Source: Syntrophobacterales bacterium
GTDB lineage: Bacteria > Desulfobacterota > Syntrophobacteria > BM002
Assembly: GCA_030613915.1 (NCBI GenBank)
Contig: JAUWKY010000121.1
Span: 1 to 7,080, forward strand
Length of the DNA stretch: 7,080 nucleotides
Direction: 5' to 3'
This document shows positions 1-6,967 of the stretch, one piece after another. The translations under genes and the position numbers were made by a program. Position 1 is the first letter of the stretch; each line of letters starts with the position of its first letter. The notes below the pieces were generated by a model. The model did not search any database. It saw nothing but the letters and a program-made list of their open reading frames with translations, and had not been told where the DNA came from.

Positions 1-762
1 GTGGACGCTGGTAACCTCTGGCACGCTGCCGAGGAAGGCGTCCTCTCACCCGTTACTTCTGAGACCTTAGAGCAGAACATTCCGGCCCACTTGCGCGATC
101 CACAGAATCGCTGGTTTGGACTTTCGGTCCGGGCTAGAACCATTGTCTACAACAAAGAAAAAGTGGATCTGTCTGGACTGGGCACATACGAGGCCCTTGG
201 TGATCTTAAGTGGAAGGGAAGGCTCATTCTTCGCACGTCCAAAAAAGTTTATAATCAATCCCTGGTAGCTTCATTAATCGCCGAGCATGGAGAGGCCACG
301 ACCGAGGAAATCATACGTGGATGGGTTGCCAATCTGGCTGCCCCGCCTTTTTCCAACGATACTAAAGTCATGGAAGTCATAGCAGCCGGCCTCGGAGACG
401 TGGGAATAGTCAACACCTACTATTACGGCCGTCTTATGAAGAAGAAACCAGGGCTGACCCTCGCACTCTTCTGGCCTAACCAGAATAGTACCGGCGTCCA
501 TGTTAACGTCTCTGGCGCTGGCGTCACCGCGCATGCCAAAAACAGGAAAGATGCCGTTCATTTGCTCGAATGGCTTTCTTCAGAAGAGGCCCAGAGCCTA
601 TTTGCAGATGCCAATATGGAATATCCTGCCAACCCCAGAGTCAAGCCTCATCCCGTCGTTGCTGCTTGGGGCGAATTCAAAGCCAATCCCGTCAATGTCG
701 CCATGTATGGCGAATACCAAGCAGCCGCTATCCGCCTCATGGACCGCGCCGGATACAGGTAA
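1..762 (+). CDS. fbpA: Ferric iron ABC transporter, periplasmic substrate-binding protein (5' partial)
   Basis: This is the C-terminal 253 codons of a periplasmic Fe3+-binding protein of the FbpA/AfuA/FutA family, which captures ferric iron and delivers it to the inner-membrane permease encoded next. What is visible: an opening VDAGNLW segment typical of the interior of these proteins, the segment [16 protein letters not shown] with RARTIVYN soon after, an NTYYYGRL segment around residues 138-145 supplying the adjacent tyrosines that coordinate Fe3+ in this family, and a late EYPANP segment at about 207-212. The family is usually about 330-345 residues long, so roughly 80-90 residues, including the signal peptide, lie before the window. 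The GTG at base 1 is therefore almost certainly an internal valine codon, not the start. The permease gene begins 9 bp after the stop, so the genes are co-transcribed. Binding of another ligand by a related family-1 binding protein is possible, but the tyrosine cluster favours ferric iron. Confidence 0.9.
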   Translation: MDAGNLWHAAEEGVLSPVTSETLEQNIPAHLRDPQNRWFGLSVRARTIVYNKEKVDLSGLGTYEALGDLKWKGRLILRTSKKVYNQSLVASLIAEHGEATTEEIIRGWVANLAAPPFSNDTKVMEVIAAGLGDVGIVNTYYYGRLMKKKPGLTLALFWPNQNSTGVHVNVSGAGVTAHAKNRKDAVHLLEWLSSEEAQSLFADANMEYPANPRVKPHPVVAAWGEFKANPVNVAMYGEYQAAAIRLMDRAGYR

Positions 763-765
763 GAG
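761..765 (+). promoter_or_regulatory. Candidate ribosome binding site for the permease gene
   Basis: AAGAG overlaps the TAA stop of the binding-protein gene and lies 6 bp before the ATG at 772. It is a weak Shine-Dalgarno match but better placed than anything before the alternative ATG at 829, where only a GGCGG about 7 bp upstream is available. This favours the longer permease form with translational coupling, without settling it. Confidence 0.4.
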
Positions 766-771
766 TTTGCC

Positions 772-2463
772 ATGCCTCAGACTAAAGCACTGCAAAGACA
801 ACGCGTACGTAGCCTCGGCGGTTTCTCTATGAGAAAGCTGACACAGTTCCTGGACGGCTGGCGCCTGGGTGCTTCTGGAGTTGCGTTCCTGGTGGCTGTT
901 CCACTCTTGGTGATCTTCTCCTCCTTCTTTCGGCCTACTCAGGGCATCTGGGACCATCTCATTGAAAACGTCCTGCCCGGGCTCTTCGCCAACACGGCCT
1001 GGCTTGTTCTCGGCGTATCCCTCGGCACTCTTTTTCTTGGGGTTGCATTGGGATGGCTGACTGGGTCGTGCGATTTCCCAGGCAGGAAGATGTTTTCCTG
1101 GGCCATGCTTCTGCCGCTGGCCATGCCGACATATGTCCTGGCCTTCATTTATCTCGGGCTTTTTGACTTTGTCGGTCCGGTGCAGACCGGCTTCAGAGCC
1201 CTGTTTCCCCAGAGTGGCTTCCGCTTTCCCGACATCCGCTCTACGGGCGGCGTCATCCTCGTTATGACCCTGGCACTGTATCCATATGTCTACCTCCTGT
1301 CTCGAAGTGCATTTATGACGCAAGGCAAAAGCTCGATGGAGGCGGCCCGCTCTCTTGGTCTTAGCCCTACCGGAGCCTTTTTCAAGGTCTGCCTCCCCAT
1401 GGCACGGCCCTGGATCGCCGGTGGGCTTATGCTGGTCATCATGGACACTTTGGCTGATTTTGGCGCAGTGTCCATTTTTAATTTCGACACTTTTACCACG
1501 GCTATTTACAAATCCTGGTTCGGGTTTTTCTCCTTGACCGCTGCGGCGCAACTTTCGTCAATTCTTGTATTCATTGTGTTAGTGGTGATTTTGTTGGAAC
1601 AGCGATTGCGAACCAGGATGCGTTACACCGACGCTGGCAAATCCGGACTGCGAATAGACCGTTTTCAGCTATCCCGAGGTCTCGGCTGGGCGGCATTTGC
1701 ATTCTCCCTGGTCGTATTGCTTGCAGGTTTCATCGTTCCCTGTACTCAGCTTGTCTTGTGGACCATCGAAATTTTTGATTTGGAGTTTGGCAGCCGCTAT
1801 TTCTCCCTTGTGGGCAGGACCTTTTTCCTGGCCTCTACCGCTGCGCTCGTTACCTGCTTCGGTGCCATTATTTTGACCTACACCAAGCGTCGTCATCCAG
1901 ATCCGTGCACATCCGGTCTGACGCGTTTGGCTACGCTCGGTTACGCTCTGCCAGGCCCGGTTCTGGCGGTTGGAATCTTTATCCCGGTAGCCAAGCTGGA
2001 TAACCTCTTGATCGGCTTGCTTCAATCAGCTTTTGGTTATGAGGCCTCGTCACTTTTGCAGGGGACTATTGTCATCATGTTCACCGCATATCTGATTAGG
2101 TTTATGACCACAGGATTTAATCCCGTGGACAGTGCTATGCAAAGGATCACTCCAAGTATCGACGAAGCCTCTAACCTTATGGGCGTGAAGGGGTTCGCCC
2201 TGCTTCGGTCTGTCCACATGCCGATGCTCAAGAACGGCCTTTTGACTGCGCTCACCTTGGTTTTTGTCGAAGTCATGAAGGAAATGCCCATCACGCTAAT
2301 GACGCGACCATTTGGCTGGGACACCCTTGCTGTAAAGATTTTTGAGCTCTCTTCAGAAGGAGAATGGGAGCGCTCTGCATTGCCTGCAGTTGCCCTAGTC
2401 CTGGTAGGGCTTGTTCCTGTGATCTTTCTAACCCACCATTCGGAAAAACAGCATAGGAAATAA
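772..2463 (+). CDS. fbpB: Ferric iron ABC transporter, fused two-domain permease
   Basis: This 563-residue inner-membrane protein is the channel of the Fe3+ importer. It is the fused type (FbpB/AfuB/SfuB), with two binding-protein-dependent permease domains in one chain, so no second permease gene is needed. Hydrophobic segments run throughout, for example at about 34-52, 72-97, 109-131, 159-175, 261-275, 305-329, 347-370, 384-405 and 535-554. Each half carries an EAA-type loop that docks on the ATPase: EAARSLGLSP with a following LPMARP at about 190-213, and DEASNLMGVKG at about 464-474. The length fits the family. The start is uncertain: the first ATG has a modest AAGAG 6 bp upstream, overlapping the stop of the binding-protein gene, while a second in-frame ATG at 829 (MRKLTQFL) would remove 20 polar, basic residues and start closer to the first membrane segment. 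The ATPase gene follows after 4 bp. The family call is firm; Fe3+ specificity rests on the neighbouring binding protein. Confidence 0.92.
   Translation: MPQTKALQRQRVRSLGGFSMRKLTQFLDGWRLGASGVAFLVAVPLLVIFSSFFRPTQGIWDHLIENVLPGLFANTAWLVLGVSLGTLFLGVALGWLTGSCDFPGRKMFSWAMLLPLAMPTYVLAFIYLGLFDFVGPVQTGFRALFPQSGFRFPDIRSTGGVILVMTLALYPYVYLLSRSAFMTQGKSSMEAARSLGLSPTGAFFKVCLPMARPWIAGGLMLVIMDTLADFGAVSIFNFDTFTTAIYKSWFGFFSLTAAAQLSSILVFIVLVVILLEQRLRTRMRYTDAGKSGLRIDRFQLSRGLGWAAFAFSLVVLLAGFIVPCTQLVLWTIEIFDLEFGSRYFSLVGRTFFLASTAALVTCFGAIILTYTKRRHPDPCTSGLTRLATLGYALPGPVLAVGIFIPVAKLDNLLIGLLQSAFGYEASSLLQGTIVIMFTAYLIRFMTTGFNPVDSAMQRITPSIDEASNLMGVKGFALLRSVHMPMLKNGLLTALTLVFVEVMKEMPITLMTRPFGWDTLAVKIFELSSEGEWERSALPAVALVLVGLVPVIFLTHHSEKQHRK
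2455..2458 (+). promoter_or_regulatory. Ribosome binding site for the ATPase gene
   Basis: AGGA lies 9 bp before the ATG at 2468 and inside the last codons of the permease gene. The overlap suggests translational coupling between permease and ATPase. Confidence 0.55.
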
Positions 2464-2467
2464 GAAA

Positions 2468-3574
2468 ATGCACCCTACTCTCGAAGTCGAAAACCTATCA
2501 AAAGGTTACGGTAATCACTTGGTTATCGAAGACGTGACCTTCACTCTGCAACAAGGTGAAATCGGCTGTCTGCTTGGACCCAGCGGCTGCGGTAAAACTA
2601 CCCTCCTCCGGACAATTGCCGGATTCGAGGATGTTCATTCCGGTGAAATATGGATGGAAGGCCACCAGGTGGCCTCCCAAGGATTTTCCGTACCTCCGGA
2701 GAAACGACGCGTAGGAATGTTGTTCCAGGACTATGCCCTGTTTCCACACCTGACCGTATTCCAGAATGTGGCCTTCGGGCTGCGATCCACCAAAAACTCA
2801 GAAAAGAAGCCCCGCGTGACAGATCTATTGAGCACGGTAGGTCTAAATGGCGCAGCAGACAAATACCCTCACGAGCTCTCCGGCGGTCAACAACAGCGTG
2901 TTGCTCTGGCCAGGGCCTTGGCGCCAAAGCCTCGCATCTTGCTTTTGGACGAGCCTTTTTCAAATCTAGATGTGGCATTACGCGAACGACTCTCCATGGA
3001 AGTACGCCATATTATCCAGGAACAGCTCACAACCGCACTGATGGTCACCCACAACCAGCAGGAAGCTTTTGCCATGGCCGACAAAATAGGTGTCATCTCA
3101 GGTCGCCGCATCCAGCAGTGGGACAGCGCTCATACCATATACCACAGACCCGCCAACGGTTCCGTGGCCGCCTTTGTGGGAGAAGGCGCTCTCCTACCCG
3201 GGATAGTCCTCGACAGCCGCAGGGTGGAGTGCGAACTCGGCATTCTGGAAGGATCTTTCTCTTCACCATGCCCGAAAGGGTGTGAAGTAGATATTCTGAT
3301 CAGGCCCGAAGACATCATTCACGAAGATGAAAGTCGTATGAAGGCGATGATTGTTCACAAGACATTTAGAGGCCCAAATATCCTTTACACTCTGCGGTTA
3401 AGTAAAGGAAGCACGGTCCTGGCTCTTGTGCCCAGTCACCATCGGCATCAAATTGGCCAGAAAATCGGAATCAGGCCCGAGGTGGAGGATATCGTTTTGT
3501 TCAAAAGGGAGGAGGCTTGCGAGATTGATATGATTGACACCATTGAAGGGCATCAGTTTCAACTGCACTGTTGA
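2468..3574 (+). CDS. fbpC: Ferric iron ABC transporter, ATP-binding protein
   Basis: This 368-residue cytoplasmic ATPase drives the iron importer by hydrolysing ATP as a homodimer on the two EAA loops of the permease. All catalytic motifs are present and intact: A-loop tyrosine Y14, Walker A GPSGCGKTT at 37-45, Q-loop Q87 in FQDYALFPH, signature LSGGQ at 137-141, Walker B with D161-E162, D-loop SNLD at 165-168, and the switch histidine H195 in VTHNQQEA. After about residue 235 comes a C-terminal beta-rich regulatory extension of the TOBE type (including VDILIRPEDI), typical of the FbpC/PotA/MalK group. The start is supported by AGGA at 2455-2458, 9 bp upstream and inside the end of the permease gene. 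It is the last gene of the importer unit and ends 17 bp from the stop of the convergent phosphatase gene. Relatives import polyamines, sulfate or sugars; the iron assignment comes from the first gene. Confidence 0.93.
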   Translation: MHPTLEVENLSKGYGNHLVIEDVTFTLQQGEIGCLLGPSGCGKTTLLRTIAGFEDVHSGEIWMEGHQVASQGFSVPPEKRRVGMLFQDYALFPHLTVFQNVAFGLRSTKNSEKKPRVTDLLSTVGLNGAADKYPHELSGGQQQRVALARALAPKPRILLLDEPFSNLDVALRERLSMEVRHIIQEQLTTALMVTHNQQEAFAMADKIGVISGRRIQQWDSAHTIYHRPANGSVAAFVGEGALLPGIVLDSRRVECELGILEGSFSSPCPKGCEVDILIRPEDIIHEDESRMKAMIVHKTFRGPNILYTLRLSKGSTVLALVPSHHRHQIGQKIGIRPEVEDIVLFKREEACEIDMIDTIEGHQFQLHC

Positions 3575-3591
3575 GTAGGAATATAATCGAC
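3575..3591. other. 17-bp convergent junction between importer and signalling blocks
   Basis: Only 17 bp separate the TGA of the ATPase gene from the TGA of the phosphatase gene on the other strand. Both genes end in TGAGT, giving a 5-bp inverted repeat (3572-3576 with 3590-3594) around a 13-bp AT-rich spacer. A second weak stem, TCAAC 3559-3563 with GTTGA 3570-3574, lies just before. Neither is GC-rich or followed by a T-run on either strand, so no intrinsic terminator is supported; transcripts from the two sides probably overlap or end by another mechanism. Confidence 0.6.
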
Positions 3592-5472
3592 TCACACTTT
3601 CTTGACCACAACCATGGTAATGTCGTCCTGCTGAGGGGCCGTTTGCCGATGATTGGCAAGGGCTTCTGTTATGGCGTGTACGATCTCTTGGCTGGTCTGA
3701 TGCTTGTGCTTGCGAATGATTTCGCGCAGACGTTTCTTACCAAATCCTTCTCCCTGTGGGTTCTCGCTCTCCCAAATCCCGTCCGTGCCAATGAGCACGA
3801 TCTGGGAGCCGGACCATACCTCTTGCCTGTTCTCCTGAAATGACCAGGTCTCGTCAACCCCGAGTGCGATCCCGTCTCCATACAGCTCGCTAAAAGAATC
3901 CGTGGAAGGATCATAGACGACTGCAGGATCATGTCCTGCACGCACCCACTGAACTTCTCGGTTTCCTGAGTCCATCAACATGAAAAATAGAGTCATAAAA
4001 TTACCGGATTCGGAGGTGTCAATGCACAGCAACCGGTTCACATCAGTTATCATTTGTCCCAGGCCGCCCGGCTGTACAAGCCTGCTGCGCAGAAGGGCCC
4101 TGACCGTGGTCATGAGCAAGGCAGGGGCTATTCCATGACCTGCCACATCACCCACTGCAACTCCGATTCGCCCTTCTCCCAATTCGGAGAATTCAAGGAA
4201 ATCGTAGTAGTCCCCACCGGTTTCATCACAGTAGATGCTTTTCCCGGCTATATCATAACCGTCGATTTCCGGGGCTCTTCTGGGAAGGAGGCTCTGCTGC
4301 ACTTCCATGGCAAGACCCAGCGCTTCTTTAAGCCTCATCCGCTCCTGGAGTTGAAAGACCATGGTATTGAAATTAACGATCAATTGACCAACTTCGTCCT
4401 GGCTTCTTACTGGAAGCGAAAGACTGAAGTCGCCTCGGGCTATGTCTTTGGCGGCCTCGGAAACGTCCTTAATTGATGATACAGTACGTCCTGTCACCAC
4501 CCGGATCAAAAGAAGTACGAGCAAAACAAATAACGACCCTATTACAATGTAATACGAGCCAAAGCGTACGATGGGCGCCAGGATTTCCCGGCCCGGAGCC
4601 ACCATGACGACACTCCAGTCCGCTTCTTGGAGCTTATAGAATCCACTCACCTCTTCGGGAGGATGCCCGGCTCCAAGAATAGTCCCTGATGAATCTTCCT
4701 GCATCATTTTTAGGGTTGCTAACTCAAGAGGGTCATCGTATTCACCTAGCTGGTGCCGATCAGGATCTGTGCATACTAGAACTCTTCCTGTATTATCCAA
4801 CAGAAATGCCCTGTTACTCTGCCACCAACCGGCAGTTCCAAGATTTTCCAAGAGATACTCAAATCTAATTGCAACCTCGAGTCGACCTATGGTCCGACCA
4901 TCTACATTACTAAGGTCGGAAATGATCGATACAGTTTCATGTTCCACCACGGAATCGTAGCGAGGGGGTGTTATTTTCGCTGTCCTGCCCCTGTGAAAAC
5001 GCATCATCTCCTGGTGGAGACTCTTCATGCCTTTCTTATCCGCCATTTGACTCATCTTCCCTTCCATGTCTGCCATTTCGCGCATCGTCCCTTGCACCCC
5101 GGCCATTCTGGTCCCCTTAAACATCTGTCCCATTTGATCGCCACCGGGCTTTTCATCTTCTCTAGTCAAGGTGACCCACTCTACTCCTTCAAGCTGCTTT
5201 AGCTGATCCAAAATCCATCCTTGAATAAAGCTGGCGTCTAGTTCTCCACCTGTTTTGTAATACATTTGCAGCAATTCGTTGGGGCGGCTCAGCCGCATGT
5301 CAACATCGTGGGCTGCGCGTTGTAGCTTGAGAATTGCAGCTTCTCTCCACTGCGTGAGCAAGCTGTTTCTTGCATAAACGAATCCTATGATACCCATTGT
5401 TACTAACGAGGCAGCCACAGGCAGCAACAGAAAGAGTATCAATCGTTGTTGCAGACTCTTCGGCTTTATCAT
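3592..5472 (-). CDS. Membrane sensor serine phosphatase (Cache-like, HAMP, SpoIIE/RsbU PP2C)
   Basis: This 626-residue signalling protein should dephosphorylate a phosphoserine or phosphothreonine protein, classically an anti-sigma antagonist of the SpoIIAA/RsbV type, in response to a periplasmic signal. Order: membrane segment at about 11-33; periplasmic sensor at about 34-304 resembling a double Cache domain (FLLDNTGRVL at 223-232, ADWSVVMVAP at 284-293); second membrane segment at about 305-326; HAMP at about 327-379; SpoIIE-type PP2C at about 385-626. Metal-binding and active-site elements are intact: GGDYYD at 419-424, GDVAGHG at 441-447 (D442), AGHDPAV at 512-518, GTDG with D564, and QQDDIT with D616-D617. 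Residues 114-157 form a methionine-rich insertion in the sensor. The start is firm: a TAA lies in frame just upstream, with AAGAGGG 10 bp before the ATG. It follows the response-regulator gene by 139 bp in the same direction. No substrate protein or cognate anti-sigma kinase is encoded here, so the target is unknown. Confidence 0.9.
   Translation of the reverse strand: MIKPKSLQQRLILFLLLPVAASLVTMGIIGFVYARNSLLTQWREAAILKLQRAAHDVDMRLSRPNELLQMYYKTGGELDASFIQGWILDQLKQLEGVEWVTLTREDEKPGGDQMGQMFKGTRMAGVQGTMREMADMEGKMSQMADKKGMKSLHQEMMRFHRGRTAKITPPRYDSVVEHETVSIISDLSNVDGRTIGRLEVAIRFEYLLENLGTAGWWQSNRAFLLDNTGRVLVCTDPDRHQLGEYDDPLELATLKMMQEDSSGTILGAGHPPEEVSGFYKLQEADWSVVMVAPGREILAPIVRFGSYYIVIGSLFVLLVLLLIRVVTGRTVSSIKDVSEAAKDIARGDFSLSLPVRSQDEVGQLIVNFNTMVFQLQERMRLKEALGLAMEVQQSLLPRRAPEIDGYDIAGKSIYCDETGGDYYDFLEFSELGEGRIGVAVGDVAGHGIAPALLMTTVRALLRSRLVQPGGLGQMITDVNRLLCIDTSESGNFMTLFFMLMDSGNREVQWVRAGHDPAVVYDPSTDSFSELYGDGIALGVDETWSFQENRQEVWSGSQIVLIGTDGIWESENPQGEGFGKKRLREIIRKHKHQTSQEIVHAITEALANHRQTAPQQDDITMVVVKKV
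5002..5133 (-). other. Methionine-rich segment in the periplasmic sensor of the phosphatase
   Basis: Residues 114-157 contain 11 methionines (114, 117, 123, 130, 133, 136, 140, 143, 149, 156, 157) plus H153 and H160 close by. Several have M-x-x-M spacing (114/117, 130/133/136, 140/143). The segment sits after a predicted strand (VEWVTLT) and before the strand ETVSIISDL, that is, as a long loop or helix inserted in the membrane-distal half of the Cache-like domain. It is otherwise rich in Lys, Glu, Asp and Gly, so a charged, Met-faced helix is likely. Met-rich clusters in periplasmic proteins can bind Cu+ or act as oxidisable sites; that role here is inference. Confidence 0.6.
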
Positions 5473-5482
5473 AAGTATGCGT

Positions 5483-5489
5483 CCCTCTT
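5483..5489 (-). promoter_or_regulatory. Ribosome binding site for the phosphatase gene
   Basis: AAGAGGG on the minus strand lies 10 bp before the ATG at 5472, slightly farther than ideal. The in-frame TAA at 5488-5490 overlaps it, which excludes a longer protein. Confidence 0.5.
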
Positions 5490-5514
5490 ACTATCCATAG
5501 ATGGCTCAGTAAGA

Positions 5515-5545
5515 TTTATAGTCTAGTCTAAATCATGCTTGTCGA
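5515..5545 (-). promoter_or_regulatory. Candidate sigma-70 promoter of the phosphatase gene
   Basis: Reading the minus strand, TCGACA (5545-5540, 5 of 6 to TTGACA) is followed after 19 bp by TATAAA (5520-5515, 5 of 6 to TATAAT), about 40 bp before the start codon. The 19-bp spacer is longer than the optimal 17, which predicts a weak or activator-dependent promoter. The pentamer TAGAC is repeated in tandem just before the -10 box. No sigma-54 -24/-12 element was found in this gap. Confidence 0.35.
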
Positions 5546-5548
5546 CAA
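5539..5548. repeat. Perfect 10-bp palindrome over the candidate -35 box
   Basis: TTGTCGACAA is a perfect palindrome in the 139-bp gap between the regulator and phosphatase genes. One arm is repeated nearby: TGTCG at 5555-5559 pairs with CGACA at 5543-5547 across a 7-bp spacer. The palindrome covers the proposed -35 hexamer, the position expected of an operator. Which protein binds it, if any, is unknown. Confidence 0.4.
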
Positions 5549-5611
5549 TTTCAGTGTCGCTCCTGTGAAAAACTCCCTCTTTTTCCGTGCTGGTGGCCAG
5601 TATTACAGTCG

Positions 5612-6967
5612 TCAATTGATGCCGTACTCTTTCAATTTCAACTGCAGAGTTCGGCGGCTGATACCAAGAATCTCAGCCGAGCGGGTGCGATTGCCACCTG
5701 CTTCCTCCAGGGTGCGGAGGATCATTTCCCGCTCCATTTCCTTGAGGGACCTGCCGGGCGTCAAGTCTATTCCAACCTCTTCTTCCTCAGCATTCAACTC
5801 TCTCAGAGTATCGGGTAGCTCTGTCTGAGAAATCACGTCGCCCCGTGCCATGATCACAGCCCGCTCGACCACATTTTCCAACTCCCGCACATTTCCGGGC
5901 CATCCATGTCGCATCAGCAGGTCCGTAGCCCTGGGAGTAAAACCCTTAATAAACCGCTGATTTTTCTCGGCATATTGTTTAAGGAAAAAGTCGGTCAGTA
6001 AAGAGACATCCTCCCGCCGTTCCCGCAAGGAAGGCACCTCGAGAGTAACCACATTGACTCGGTAGTAGAGGTCCTCCCGGAAACGACCTTCTTGAATTTC
6101 TTCTTCCAGGTTCTTGTTAGTGGCTGCAACCACCCTGGTATCCACTTTCACCGTCTGGGTGCCTCCCAAAGGCTCAAACTCTCGTTCCTGGAGCACCCGG
6201 AGGATCTTGGTTTGGGTGGTGGGGCTCATCTCGCCGATTTCATCCAGAAAGATGGAACCAGAGTGAGCAAGTTGGAAACGCCCCTGCTTTCTCGCCAGGG
6301 CTCCGGTGAATGCTCCCTTTTCGTGGCCAAAGAGTTCGCTTTCCAGAAGGGTTTCCGGCAGGGCAGCACAATTAACCTTGATAAACGGGCGGTCCTTGCG
6401 GGGGCTGTTCTGATGGATTGCATTTGCGATCAACTCTTTTCCGGTGCCGCTCTCGCCGACTATCAGCACGGTGGCTTCGGTGGGCGCCACCAAAGCTACG
6501 GTCTCAAAAAGATCCCTCATCGCTGAACTGCGACCGATGATATTCGAGAAATCGAAGCGATCACCCAGCCGTTCTCTGAGGTACACATTCTCCTGCTCTA
6601 GTTGGCGCTGCCGCAGGGCTTTGCTAACCAGAATCTTAAGCTCTTCAATGTCAAGAGGCTTGGTCAGGTAATCGTAAGCTCCCGATTTGAGGGCATCCAC
6701 GGCCGTGCTGACCGAGGCATAGGCGGTCATGATTATAACGGGAATGCCCGGGCTGAGTTCTTTGATCTTCTTCAGAGCTTCGATACCCGACACCCGACTC
6801 ATCCGCACATCCATGAGGATGAGATCATAAAACCGTTCTTCTACCGAGTTAATGGCCTCTTGGCCGTCATCAGCCTGCTGCACCTCGTAACCATCTGCGG
6901 TGAGTACCGCTTCGAGCATCTGCCGATGGGAGGGCTCGTCGTCAACAACCAGGATTTTCGTTTTCAT
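5612..6967 (-). CDS. NtrC/ZraR-family sigma-54-dependent response regulator
   Basis: This 451-residue protein is a two-component response regulator that activates sigma-54 RNA polymerase promoters when phosphorylated by a histidine kinase. The receiver domain (about 1-118) has acidic pair D9-D10, phospho-acceptor D53, T81 and K103. A linker helix leads to the AAA+ domain (about 141-370): Walker A GESGTGKE at 171-178, the sigma-54 contact loop GAFTGA at 218-223, Walker B GSIFLDE at 237-243, arginine-finger candidates R297 and R303, and GWPGNVREL at 355-363. A Fis-type helix-turn-helix lies at about 407-448 (NRTRSAEILGISRRTLQ). Length and order match NtrC, ZraR and AtoC. Position 57 in the loop after D53 is Ser where Pro is usual. 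The start is firm: an in-frame TGA lies 9 bp upstream and GAGGA lies 6 bp before the ATG. The kinase partner is not in the window and may be encoded beyond 7080. The target regulon cannot be read from the sequence. Confidence 0.93.
   Translation of the reverse strand: MKTKILVVDDEPSHRQMLEAVLTADGYEVQQADDGQEAINSVEERFYDLILMDVRMSRVSGIEALKKIKELSPGIPVIIMTAYASVSTAVDALKSGAYDYLTKPLDIEELKILVSKALRQRQLEQENVYLRERLGDRFDFSNIIGRSSAMRDLFETVALVAPTEATVLIVGESGTGKELIANAIHQNSPRKDRPFIKVNCAALPETLLESELFGHEKGAFTGALARKQGRFQLAHSGSIFLDEIGEMSPTTQTKILRVLQEREFEPLGGTQTVKVDTRVVAATNKNLEEEIQEGRFREDLYYRVNVVTLEVPSLRERREDVSLLTDFFLKQYAEKNQRFIKGFTPRATDLLMRHGWPGNVRELENVVERAVIMARGDVISQTELPDTLRELNAEEEEVGIDLTPGRSLKEMEREMILRTLEEAGGNRTRSAEILGISRRTLQLKLKEYGIN

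Noticed and set aside
1..3. GTG at the first base as a start codon
   Set aside because: The encoded VDAGNLW is interior sequence in Fe3+-binding proteins, no signal peptide follows, and the product would be some 80-90 residues short. The gene is cut by the window edge.
598..1551. A 317-codon open frame on the minus strand
   Set aside because: It lies antisense to the end of the binding-protein gene and the front of the permease gene, both clearly real. Its translation is a low-complexity, Lys/Glu/Gly/Gln-rich polypeptide with no recognisable motif or fold, as expected for the reverse frame of a membrane-protein gene.
2650..3285. A 211-codon open frame on the plus strand
   Set aside because: It is fully inside the ATPase gene in another frame, is Arg/Pro/Ser-rich and shows no domain, whereas the ATPase frame carries every catalytic motif.
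4894..4919. CCGACC / GGTCGG inverted repeat inside the phosphatase gene
   Set aside because: It is explained by coding sequence for conserved-looking residues of the sensor domain, has a 14-bp loop, and lies in no regulatory position.
5567..5585. Inverted repeat GAAAAA / TTTTTC as a terminator after the regulator gene
   Set aside because: The arms are pure A/T apart from one pair, with a 7-bp loop and no GC-rich stem, so the hairpin would be very weak. Readthrough into the phosphatase gene remains possible.
5473..5611. A sigma-54 (-24/-12) promoter that the adjacent NtrC-type regulator would act on
   Set aside because: Reading the minus strand, I found no GG and GC pair with the required 10-bp separation in a TGGCAC-N5-TTGC-like context. 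The nearest, TGGCCACCAGC, has the wrong spacing.
6092..6526. A 144-codon plus-strand frame opposite the response regulator
   Set aside because: It is antisense to the conserved AAA+ domain and shows no motif of its own.
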